A stretch of DNA of 64,000 bases, from the NCBI RefSeq assembly GCF_030864355.1, contig NC_083395.1:558001-622000 (forward strand). Direction: 5' to 3'. Shown one piece after another: positions 31,982 to 42,552 of the stretch. A program made the position numbers and the translations under genes. The notes below the pieces were generated by a model that ran no database searches, was not told the origin of the DNA, and saw only the letters and a program-made list of their open reading frames with translations. This DNA is from Cutaneotrichosporon cavernicola (taxonomy: Eukaryota > Basidiomycota > Tremellomycetes > Trichosporonales > Trichosporonaceae). Numbering within the stretch: the stretch's first letter is position 1; every line of letters starts with the position of its first letter.

Positions 31982-33663
31982 ATGGCGTACATTACTGGGG
32001 CCGACTTGGACCGCGTCCTCGAGCGCAGAAAAGACAAGGACTCTCTCGGCGTGAAACTCGCTGCGGCGATTGCGCTGATCGATGGCGTGCTGGATGACTA
32101 TGGGTAGGTTGCCGAGAAGAACGTTAGGCTGACGACAGGGAGCAGGCGGTTGCGCTGAGCTTTAACGGTGGCAAGGATTGTGAGTTGGAGACGAGAGGAG
32201 ATCAAGTCATTGGTTGGATGAACGGAAGGAGGGTTGCTTGTCGGAGCGACCTGTCGGACATTGTTTTGGTGGAGCGGCTTCGAGGACTGAGACGATCGTG
32301 TTGAGCTCCGCGCGTGCCGCCACCCGTCGCTACGCCCCATTCCATGTGCCAGATATTGCAGAATCCAGTGCTCTGGTAGAATGGAACGACAGAGCGGCAG
32401 ACGGCGTCAACTGTCCTCAGTCAAGCTTCGTCCGGCTCAATCCGACTCATCCGTCACCAGGCGACAGAGACTGAACCTCGTGACTCACCTATCCATTCCA
32501 TTTCTCCCCAGAATGCTCACCTTAGGCACCGTCCTCCTGCACCTCTTCGCTGCCGTCCTCTACGCGCGGCACAACACGCGTTCGCACCCAACCCCGCGCG
32601 CAGTCCCCCCCACGCCAACCGCCGCCCCGCGGCGCGACAAGCCCGTGCTCAACGCTTCCTTCAGGGCATACGCAGAGGGCCAGGACGGCCCGCCGTATGA
32701 CGAGCCCATGCTCAGCGCTTCCTTCCGGGCATACGTAGAGGGCCCGGCCGCCCCACCGCCGCCGCTCCCTGCCAACGTCGCCGAAGGTGAACCGGCGAGG
32801 AGTGCAACGCACCACACGCCGGCACATGGCTCTGCTGCCGCCGTCCCGTACCCTCCCATCCGGAGCGTGTACTTTACGGCACCGAACCCATTCCCCGCGC
32901 TCGAGACGTTTGTCATCGATTCGGCCACGCGGTATGGGCTCGATCTGTGGCGGTTTGGCGGAGGAATGAAGAGCGCGCTGAGCGAGTATCTTGGATGTGG
33001 GGGAGGCAAGGACGTACGTGCCATCTTGTTGGGGACCCGGCAAGGGGATCCGAATGGGAGTGAGTACACGATTTTCGGGTGGGCTGCGAGGAGACGGTGA
33101 ACGGAGAAGGAGTCGGCGGGCACGAGACACTGCGTCCCCGGACATTGGAGGCCGCTTGGATGCCTTACAAAGTCGGTGAACAAGGCCAGCGAGAACGTTG
33201 ATGACCTTGCGAGTTGTGGAGATTGTGAAACCCACATCGCCATCCGGACGTCAGTGTCCAGTGGGGAAAATTAAGCGCCGGTGACTGCGGTCAAACGCGG
33301 TGACAGCCCCGAGACCACGGCGACTACCCATCCCTCTACTTCAACATGCTAACCACAGACGTCGCCGTGCTGGCGGCCACCGACCCCAGCTGGCCCCAAG
33401 TGCTCCGCGTCCACCCTGTGCTGGACTGGACTTACACCGAGGTGTGGCAGTTCCTGCGTGAACTCGGCGTGCCTTGGTGCAGCCTGTACGACGAGGGGTG
33501 AGTCGCTAAGCTGTCACCGCTGAACTGCAGATTCACATCTCTCGGCTCGACACATAACACTGCCCCAAACCCGCTGCTCAAAACGGACGCAGGTTACGAG
33601 CCAGCGTGGAAGCTGCAGGACCCGTCACAGGAGCGCGCGGGGAGGGGGGTGAAGACGACCTAG
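31982..33663 (+). CDS. FAD1: FAD synthase (FMN adenylyltransferase)
   Basis: Transfers AMP from ATP to FMN to form FAD; PAPS-reductase fold, cytosolic in yeast. Exons 31982-32103, 32139-32179, 32526-33059, 33359-33497 and 33531-33663 give 322 aa. The ATP-binding motif [15 protein letters not shown] (residues 47-61) crosses intron 2. [44 protein letters not shown], and [19 protein letters not shown] match Fad1. Introns 2 and 3 are 346 and 299 nt, roughly ten times the usual length here. A Pro/Ala-rich insert with two similar blocks ([13 protein letters not shown] and [13 protein letters not shown]) sits after the P-loop helix and looks like a short internal duplication. An upstream ATG at 31845 (MDSQSE, followed by a GTGGGT donor) could be an alternative first exon. 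Confidence 0.9.
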
Positions 33664-33784
33664 ATATTTTGTACAACATGTTCATGGACCTCTTGCATTT
33701 TCCCAACACGTATATCACCCAATCTCAATGCATTTACCAAAATCGTGTACGAGACCTCGACATGCGGCTCCCTGCCCAGTCCAT

Positions 33785-36484
33785 CTAGCCCTTCGCTACC
33801 TCGCTCCAACTCGCGCGTCGCTCTGTGGGTCCTCCGCCTCTGAGACCTCCATCAAAACTGCTCCTTCCGTTCGCGGGAGGCGAGGTCGCCGTGACGGTTA
33901 CCTCAGGCGCCATGCCTGGCAGGCCAGTGCTGGCGTGATCCACGTCGACCGGGTTATCGTCCTTGACTGACAGCGCAGCAGTTGCACCCACAAGCTCCTC
34001 GTCAGCCTTCTCCTTGACTGGGGGGAAGTAGTCGTCGACCTCGCCGCCTGGAGCGCCCGCCCCAGGACGATCAGAGTTGTCAGGGAATACTTGGGTCGTC
34101 GGCGTGCCGAGGGCGGCGGACCCTTTTTGAATCAACGGCCGGTACACCGGCGCACCAGGCGCAGCGTTCAGCAACGGGTTGCGGCCGCTGTGCACTGGAC
34201 TCGTCACCGGAGCGCCAGGGGAGAATGGACCTGCCGCTCCGGCAGACAGGAAGTGGTGCGGGGCAGGCGGGGTGCGAGGGTAAGCGTTGAACACGAACCC
34301 TGGCATCGACGGTGTCATTGGCGGGAGGTTGCGAGTCTGCATTGGACTGAGCGGGTTCATCTCCGTCATCGTGGGGAACGGAGGTAGTGTGATGGGCCCG
34401 GGGTGCCTCGGCTTGTTCAGCGCCGGGTCATCGTTCACGCCGGGCCGGACTGGCGTCGCAGCTCCACCCGTGTCCAGCGGCCACGGCACGCGGGTTGCAC
34501 TTGGTGTCACTGCTGACCCGGTCAACGGGCCAGATGCGAACGCTTCACTTGCAGGGGTTCTCGTAGTGACAGGTGGGGACGCGTTTTTGGGCCAACCCTG
34601 TGGGGACGGTTTAGTGGCGAAAGCAGAGAAGGGCTCTGCGGCGTGCATGGGCTGTATCTTGCCCTCGTCTATCGTCTGCCGTTCCGTTTGGACATTGAGC
34701 ACGCGGCCGTCCACGTCGTGACTGCTGTCAGCTCGGTTGCGGATTACAGCTCACCCATTGAACATGGAAGCCGCCCGCTGCGCATCTTCTGGGGAAGCTA
34801 ATAGCACGGTACCGAAGCCGCGCGACTGGCCGTCTGGCGTTGTGGCGACACTGAACGTCAGCCCCGTGGAGCAGTACGAACTTACTCGGCGCGAATGACA
34901 ACGCCCGCAGGTCTGAACAGGTCCTTGAGGTCCTGCCACTGCATTGTAAATGGGAGCTGGAATCAGCTTTCGTCATATCCAAGCCAACGCACATTCTTGA
35001 CGAAGCAGACCCGGTCGTACACGCTGTTGGGTGCTCCGAGGTCCTTGGCCTGGTTGGCGAGTCCGTTGAGGGGAATTGGGGGAGGGACTAGCGCAGGAGT
35101 CGGCGCGTCAGAGCCGCTGGTCGATGGGCGTCGCAGACTGGCTGACGACCCGAGGGTCTCGGCTGAGATTGCTGGCTTTCCGAGGAGGCTGGGCCCCAGA
35201 CGTCCGCCCAGGGCCACACGCCCCATCGACTCACCCGGCTCCAACCCCCTATTCGGCGAAACCGAACGCTTGCCGTTGGCACCGAGAGGGAGTGCTCCCA
35301 ACGTGGCCAGCGATCCGCTGCGATCGGCACCCGAAAACACCTCGCGATTCCCGCCGGTGGCCCAGCCGAGGCTGCCGGCGGCTGCCGCACTGGCCGCGGC
35401 ATTTGGACCCGCGGTGAGTGACCCTGCCAAAGGCGAAGCACCGATGGGAGGCACAGCAGGGACGTGTGCGGCGAGAGAAGGTGGTGGCCGAACGAAGGCC
35501 TGGTGGGGCGCATGTCCTCCCCCGTGGGAACCAGGCCCGAGATGGTGGCCGAACCCTCCAAACGGTGGTCCATGATGTGGTGGCCGCCCATGCCACCCGC
35601 CGCCGCCGCCGCTGCCAAAGTGGTGCATTGGCGAGCCCATGTACCCGCCGAACATGGGTTTGTGGTGGATGTGTGGTTGTGGTTCGTACTCTGGCGGAAG
35701 CCGGTCTGGACGAACCTCTAGCGTCCGTGTCTGCCATGTAAAGCCGTTGAAGCGGTCTGAGATCAGAAGCGCAAAGGGTACAACGTACCAATGGCGCGCG
35801 CCGCGTCTTCACGGCTGCCCATGAGGACATTACCATACCCTCGACTGCGATTGTCGGGTCCGAGGCTCACGTCGGCACGTAGTACTGTACCTGCTTTTCG
35901 AAAGAAGTCTTTAAGATCCTGCCAGCGCACCCGATATGGAAGCTGACACATGAGCGGTGCTCCTGGGACACAAAGGGGCCACAATCCGCAGTCGACTCAC
36001 ATTGCCAACAAAGAGGTTTACGCGCCCATCTGAACCGATCGCCGAGGGCAGGATGTTGGTCATGAGCGGCGTCAAGGATCGTGTGGATGCTACAGCGTTA
36101 GCAGCAGTGATGCAATGTGCGGGAAGGAAGAGGATGGGCCGGGCCAGATATGACGAGAGATGACGAAGACTCCCCGCCCCGCGCTCCTTGGGCGATGGGT
36201 TGAGCCGATGAGCAACCCCCGTCTGTACCCCTTCCGTCCTTGAGTGACAACGCCGCTCCCTCCATTACATCGCCGCACTTACCTTCAAGCCCCATGTCCA
36301 TCGGTGGAGGTGCTGGTGGCGCGTTAGCTATTGCCGCAGCAATGGCGGCATCGATTTCGGCGGACGTGGGCGGCTGTCGCGGCCCAGTATGTGATGGATC
36401 CATAGCTGCGGGATTGGCACGTGAGATGCTTGGGTGGCTCAAGCCGTGTGATGAGATGGTTTCCCGAGCGTCGGCGCCGGACAT
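33785..36484 (-). CDS. Two-RRM RNA-binding protein (Gbp2/Hrb1-like)
   Basis: Seven exons on the minus strand (36283-36484, 36001-36089, 35789-35942, 34993-35756, 34886-34956, 34755-34850, 33785-34721) give 770 aa with consistent phase; introns are 193, 58, 32, 36, 35 and 33 nt. RRM1 (~91-170) has RNP2 VNLFVGN, then LPYRVRWQDLKDFFRKAG and RNP1 RSRGYGNVLM. RRM2 (~397-475) has VCFVKN, LPFTMQWQDLKDLFRPAG and RSRGFGTVLLA. The linker is Gly/His-rich (HHFGSGGGGGWHGRPPHHG) and the C-terminus is Pro-rich and disordered. The W-Q-D-L-K-D-x-F-R-x-A-G signature is typical of Gbp2/Hrb1 mRNA-export factors, hence the suggested role in nuclear mRNP assembly. A different hnRNP-type protein is possible. Introns sit at the same point of both RRMs (just before LPY/LPF), which suggests domain duplication. 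Confidence 0.85.
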
Positions 36485-36708
36485 GACTACGTGTTAGAGT
36501 GGAGTGGTGTGATGTTGTTAACGTACGCTGGGTTGTCGACGCGATGAGGAATGTGGAGATGCGGGGGTTTGTGATCAAGTGTAGGGAGTGTGGGTGTGGA
36601 CGTGATGCGTCACGCTTTGGCGTGTAGAAACGAGTGAGTTGTTGCTGGCTTTGGTTAATGGATGACGAGTGATTGTGGATGAATGAGAGTGAGAACAAGA
36701 TGTCGTGA

Positions 36709-36740
<32 letters not shown>

Positions 36741-38553
36741 CCGTGTGGTGGTGCCGTGTGGTGGTTACCTGACCACACTTTGGTGTAATCTTGTATGGTG
36801 AGTGAGAGTTGGAGTTGAAGAGAAAGAGAGAGAGAGTGCTATATTGCTATATTGATAGAGTGTGAGGTTGATAATGTCGACTTGTAATAGGCTTGTGTAA
36901 CTCAAAGTATCAGTACCAAAGTGATGACGCAGTTGGGCAGTAGTTTCCAGGCATGTGGGCTGCGGGTCATCGGTGAGGCTAACAGAACAGGGCCGGGCCT
37001 AAAGGGAGGGTAAATCAACCCGCGCTGCCATCTTCGAGTTTGCTCCGTGCTTGCCGCTTACTGTGGACCATTTCATAATACTGTAGTCTATTCTGATCGA
37101 ATCTCTTCAAGCCAAGCCTCCTGGCCTCCTGAGCCATCATAAACGTGCTCGAGTGACCAGAGCTGGGAGCAAAGATGAAACTGTTGCCCTGATCTCAACT
37201 GTGCAAGCTTGAATGTCAAAATCAAAGTCACCGGGCCGGCGGCCGTCCATGTACACACGGCGTGGGAACATGGACCGCTCCCCGTTTGAGTCAGCCCGTA
37301 TTCTGTATGTTGTATTCTGTATTCTGTATTCTGACAATTCCCTCTCGGCCTCTACAGTGTCCTTTTAGGACGCTAATTTTGATTTGTGCCGCGTCATCGC
37401 TGATGCACTTTGCCCAATTCCGCCGCACCCTGGTACCACAATTGATCTCAACCGTCGAATCAGGTAATGATCGGCTGATCTCTCCATACTCCAGAATTCC
37501 ACCCGCTGCAATTTGACAGCATCGTCCCTCTTTTGACTTGACTCTCCAGCTGAATGATACAGAGTAGTATATTAGAGTCTGGCAATGTGAGAGAGATATA
37601 CATTTAGAGAGAAACGGTTGAGAGGTTGGATGGTGGGTGGTCGTTGACAAGGGTTCAAGTGGAGGGAGGGAGTGACATCCCCTACTTGGTCCCTGGCTCA
37701 CATTAGTGCGTTCCTGGTTTGAGCCCCTGAAACCGCAGGGTTTCAATTCAGGCACGAAAATCCCAGAACTCACCATCCCCGTTAAATCACCCAGTCTGTC
37801 CTGTTCAACCGTCACTGTGCCGCTCAACGTTGGATCGTATTCGACGCTGGATCCACCGAGCGTCCATCTCCTCATTGACTGCCTCTCATTACTCACAGCT
37901 ACTTTATTTGCTCACTTGTGCTGATCGTAAGTAGCTCCGATGTAAAAAACAGGTCCTTGTGCGGGCTCTATCTCGTCCATTAGACAAGAGCTGGCCCAAA
38001 CCCAGACGTGCCCGCCGGATCTGTTAACCCCGGGGACCCTGTTCTCGATGTCGAGATGAACGGCGACGAGTGAGCGGGTCGCCGTCGTTAGACGACTCTT
38101 CCTCACTCGGGCTGTAAGCTGCGGGTGGTTAAGCTCTAGTCAAACCGTTCACTCGTCGGTAGATAGGTGTGCGAGGTATACCCGCCCCAAACGGCATACA
38201 GCTCGTGCGTGGTGCGGAACAGCTGCCAAACGACGCCGCACTCGGAAACGAATGAGGAACAGAGACATGTGTTGTGGTCGCCTTCTTTACGCCATACAGA
38301 CAACCACCATTCACTCATTCACTCATTCACTCACTTACTCAGCCTCGGCACCATGGTCCATGCTCCGGCATCCCACATCTTGGCACGGTCTGTACGCTTG
38401 GCATTCAACACACCCAGCAAGCTTCCTAACTTGTTCGACATGTATCCGCCCCACAACTTTCCCACCCCGCGACGTATAACAACGCTTCCAATTGTCGACC
38501 TTGTCACTCTCTGACCAACCTCTCCCCCCTCTTCTGTCCATAACTGTCACACA
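36485..38553. other. Gene-poor region with simple repeats and a possible mini-gene
   Basis: 36706-36765 holds GAT and GGT trinucleotide runs plus a repeated GGTGCCGTGTGGTG. 38308-38340 holds CATTCACT repeats. On the minus strand, 38000-37680 shows protein-like pieces MDEIEPAQGPVFYIGATYDQ and MRRWTLGGSSVEYDPTLSG, with a GTGAGT...TTTCAG intron after DLTGM. The join between the two pieces would need a 24-nt intron, so I do not call a gene. Confidence 0.4.
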
Positions 38554-39280
38554 ATGTCTGGGGCTCTCCGTAGCCCTGGGGCAGGCATGACCATGGCCTT
38601 CCTGACCTGCACACCTATTTGTGGCTACATGGCTAATGCAGTCTCGGCGTTCGCGTTGTCCTCACGCTCAACCTTTCGACACCCATTGGCAACTTTAGCC
38701 TGATCTTCGTCAACCTCGGCCCACAGAACGAGTGGCGCGCAAGCTTTGGCATTTACGGCGCGTGCTACCATCGCATGCTCAAGTGAGCGAGCACACCTGG
38801 ACCTCAAGACTTTCGGTGTCAGGGTGCCCAGTCTCGGCGCCGTGCTCACAAAGGGGCTCTTCTTCGTGCCCCTCACCACCATCCTGGTCTTCATCACCTC
38901 CCTGTTCTTGTCTGCGGCACTCACAACGCGCCAGAAGCAATAAGGTATCAGCGCATACGTGCTGCTCGTGTTTAGCTGGTGCTCGTCGGCATTCGCCCTC
39001 GGTTTTAATCATGGGCATCTACCGCGCCATCCGACTCGCCATCAAGGTCTCGGGCCCGGACCGTCTGCACGCCCATAGTGGCCCGGGGCAGGCACTCACG
39101 CTCTGCGGCTTCGTGAGTCTCCACAGAACAGGGGTAACGCTAACCCAACTCTTCCTCCTCGTGGCTATGTGCTTTACGCCTTCCGCGCTGTGCGCACCGC
39201 AGGCACGCCACAAGAACGAGTATTCTATGACAGCCCAGCCCACGTACGTGGCGGTCGGACCTCAGCCGGGCTACCAGTAG
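38554..39280 (+). pseudogene. Interrupted PalI/SUR7-like four-TM membrane protein gene
   Basis: Successive blocks in different frames resemble one membrane protein. They are MSGALRSPGAGMTMAF (start), VLTLNLSTPIGNFSLIFV and FGIYGACYHRMLK (extracellular loop), VPSLGAVLTKGLFFVPLTTI plus LVFITSLFLSA (TM), YVLLVFSWCSSAFALGF (TM), IMGIYRAIRLAIKVSGPDRL, and GVTLTQLFLLVAMCFTPSAL (TM), ending TAQPTYVAVGPQPGYQ. The MLK/VPSL join can be made by a 40-nt GT-AG intron (38783-38822), but a TAA after RQKQ (38941-38943) and a frame change between SSAFALGF and GIYRAIR cannot. No splice join links the first block to the second. The topology and the FGIYGACY loop suggest the pali/SUR7 cell-cortex family. It is read as a recent pseudogene; a sequencing error is the alternative. 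Confidence 0.55.
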
Positions 39281-39723
39281 CCCTACAGTCAGTCTTACGT
39301 CCAGCCCTAGTGTGTGTATCTGCGCGTATCAAGTACCGGCTGCGGATTGTATGGACCACCTGTTCCCTGTCGCTACTAGTCTCATGGCCTATAGTCCGTT
39401 GCATAGTCGATGTGTTAATGGAAACACAGAGGAACTATTTAAGAGGGGAACGCGTGAGTGCCAAACCAACTGCGGACTAAGCGATGCCTCCGTTCTATTC
39501 TTCTGCTGTGAATGGCTTCTTGCTTCTTGCTTCTTGCTTCTGGCTGCTGGCGATGTGAAGTGTGGCTAAGTAAGAAGTACCATTCTTCTCCCATACCCAG
39601 AGCCTAGTTGGTCTGACCGTGCCAGAGGTCGTGGGAACACAGCGTCGCGAGGTCTAGCTTTGTCCCGCCATTGTCACTGCAAATAGGACAGCCACTACAC
39701 CGGCTCACAACTGTATACATCAT
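39281..39723. other. Intergenic
   Basis: 443 bp. A GCTTCTT heptamer is repeated about four times at 39514-39545. The remainder is the 3' flank of the minus-strand beta-adaptin gene. No gene is seen. Confidence 0.5.
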
Positions 39724-42276
39724 CTAGAACAGGTCAAGCAGGTCGGCCTGCGCGCCTGCTGGTTGCTTGGGTGGCGGCGAGGTCGGGTTCGAGCGTGGTG
39801 GCGAGGGGTTAACAGGAGACCCGAGCCCACTAAGGCCACCAAGCCCAAAGTCGTTGGACTGCGACATCCCCATGCCACCCATGCCACCCACGCCACCCAT
39901 GCCACCCATGCCACCCATGCCACCCATGCCACCCATGCCACCCATGCCACCCATGCCACCCATGCCACCCATGCCGCCCATACCACTCATACCTCCCATA
40001 CCACCTGCAGGTTGCGCAGGCGATACGCTCGTCGTGGAGAACAGGTCCATGAGCTCGTCGAGAGGGTTGGTCGACTTGGCCGCTGATGCGATCTGCTGCG
40101 ACGAGATGATGTCCACGTTCGCACCTGCCAAGCTGTTGGACGGCGACTCGGGTTCGTCGGCGTCAAAGTCGAGCAGGTTCTCCGATTGCTGGCCAGCCAC
40201 GACAGTCTGCAGCGCACGTTCCCGTGCGACGTCGTCCTCGGGCCTGGAGTCAGCTTGATTACGAGACGGACACTCACTCGACGGTTCTCTTCGCCATCTC
40301 GTCCACGCCCAGCCGGCCCTTGCCGATGAACGTCGCGGCCGGCTTGTGGTACACACTCGCGAGAGAGGAAATCTCACCCACGAGCTCCTCAAGAATCGCT
40401 GGAGGCACGGTTGTCTGAGGGAGGCTGATGGGTGGCCTGACCGCCAGGACGACCGACTTGGCGGCAGCGGGATCTGAGGAGAGGAGACGCCAGTAGATGT
40501 AGGCGCGGTCGCGGACGTCAGCATTGTCCGAGTCCTTCGTAGCCGCCTGCAGCACGCGCTGCACGATGGCCTGGGACTGGTCGGGCTTCTTGAGGAAGAG
40601 CTTGACGATGGCCGTGAGTGTCTGCAGCTGAACCTGTGGGTCAGCGCCACCTGCCGGAAAAGACAGCGCGTAAGACTTACGGGGTAGCTCTCCTCCTTGA
40701 ACACGTCGAGGAAGGTGGAGAGAAGGTCATCTGCGTTGTCGATCTTCTCAGCGTACTCGCCGATGATCCAGATCAGGCTCGCGCGCGCCTCGGGCTCATC
40801 GAGCTCGTCGAGGTTGGCGCACAGGGTGGGGATGATACCCTCGTAGCTGTGGGGGTACTTGCGGAAGATGTCCTGGGTGTCAGCAAAGCCACGCCTGCGC
40901 TCACCTTGATGACAATCACAGCCTCCTGCACGACGTAGCTGACGCGCGTCTCGATGAGCTCCATGAGGACCGTAACGCAGCGCTCAGCGGCGGGCTCGAT
41001 CTTAATAGCTGCCTGCCCGATCGCGCGCACAGCCTTGCGTACAAAGTCGACGTCGACCTCGGACGCGTACTCCTTGAGCTCTCCAAGTAGAATGTCGACA
41101 CTGCGCTCGGTAGCGAGGCGCACCATGATATCAAGCTTCTCGACCTTGACATACGGCGGGTCGTTGTACTTGCAGAAGAAGACGCGCATCTCGTTGGCAA
41201 GCACATCTGGCTTCTTCTGTAGAAGCAGGTTAATGTTGCGGAGCGCGACCCACTGCACCTCGGGCGCCGACGAGATGAGCGTCACGAGCGGCGGGGCCAT
41301 CTTGCGCGAGAGCGACTTGAGGAGGCTTTCGCGCTGCACGTGCTTGATGTGCAGCATGATGACCCTGACTGCGCCGAGCATGACCGCCGCGTTGGCGTGC
41401 TGGAACTGAGGCATGACGCGCTCGCAGATGTGCTCGGCCTCGTCGACATCGGCGGAACGGTAACGGGAGAGTGTGCTGAGGATCGCGATGCGGCCCCACT
41501 CGGAGCACTCGTTGAGCGCAACTAGGAGCTTGGTGAGCGTAGGTTGGTCGATGACGAAGAGCTGTTTGCTGGGCCGGGTGGACGCCTCATCGTCGCTCGG
41601 GTCGTCCGGCATCTCCTGCGCCGCCTCGTGGATATCCCCGAGCGCGGTCACAGCGTTGGCGACGACCATGGGGTTGCCGTCGCCCAACAGGTCGCGCAGC
41701 GTCTCGATGAACCCGTACTCGATACACATCTCGGGTTTGAGATCGAACACCTTGGCGACGCACAGCGCAGCCGTCTTACGCACGTACGGGTTCTCGTCCT
41801 TGAGGCAGCGCGAGAGAGGGGACGCGAGATAGTTGAGGATCTTCTCGGCTCTGAGCACCGACATTGTGCGGATGGCCAACGCGCGGATGAGGGGGTTCGG
41901 GTCAGCCGTGTCCTGTGGTCAGCGTGTCCGAGGGTTCTGCGCACCTTGACAAACGTGTTGACCGCGAGGATCACGAGCTCGGGTTGCGTCTTGGCATAGT
42001 TCATGAGGTAGAGGTAGACGAGCTTCTTCTGCTCGAGATCATCCGTTTGCTTGGGTCAGCTACCTCAAGAAACTGTCACACCATGTTCTTGACGACATCG
42101 GGGAAGAGGCCGCTGCAGTCCTTGCCTATTGTGTGGTTGGCAATAACACGCTTGATCGCGTCCGCCCGCTTCTCGCGGTACTCGCTGTTGAGCTGCTGCC
42201 GCAGCTCCCAGTTCTCGCCTGGATGTTAGTAGAGTACCCCGTGAAATCGCCCACCTTTTCGTGGAGCGACAGCCAT
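39724..42276 (-). CDS. APL2: AP-1 complex beta-adaptin
   Basis: Large subunit of the clathrin adaptor for TGN-endosome transport; binds cargo dileucine signals and clathrin. Seven exons (42255-42276, 42082-42218, 41945-42049, 40905-41912, 40681-40872, 40278-40633, 39724-40243) give 779 aa; the introns are 36, 32, 32, 32, 47 and 34 nt. The armadillo trunk is nearly canonical: [101 protein letters not shown]. After residue ~640 comes the hinge, with [11 protein letters not shown] and then about a dozen GGM repeats encoded by a 9-bp minisatellite. It ends QADLLDLF, a clathrin-box-like C-terminus. The beta-ear found in animal beta1 is absent, as in yeast Apl2. Apl2 is preferred over the AP-2 or AP-3 beta chains because the trunk matches AP-1/2 and the ear is missing. 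Confidence 0.93.
39872..39979. repeat. 9-bp coding minisatellite (CATGCCACC)n
   Basis: About twelve near-identical 9-bp units lie inside the hinge exon of beta-adaptin. On the minus strand each unit encodes Gly-Gly-Met. Flanking units (to 40010) are degenerate (GGMSGM, GGV). Confidence 0.95.
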
Positions 42277-42552
42277 GTTATGATGAGTAGTGGACGACAG
42301 TTGGCAAGTAGATTGACGTCTCCAGAGATCTAGAGATCCGACTTCAACTTGGTGGCCCATCCAGGTGGCACGCGCTCGTGCGTCAGCACACCGCGTTTTG
42401 ATCCCGCTTCCCGGATCTGGGCCCAGGGCAGCCTCCACCACATCCCTCAACTGATCAAGCAACAATCTAATGATTAGAGATGCATGCAACCCTTGTCTAT
42501 GGCGCGAACGGGTTACGACAGTGAACGTGCTGAAGGAGACATATAAACACAG
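42277..42552. other. Intergenic
   Basis: 276 bp between the beta-adaptin start and the stop of the acyltransferase gene, both minus strand. No other feature is seen. Confidence 0.5.

Noticed and set aside
37680..38000. Minus-strand mini-gene (MDEIEPAQGP... MRRWTLGGSS...)
   Set aside because: Protein-like, but joining the pieces needs a 24-nt intron or hits a stop, so it is left as a note in the intergenic entry.
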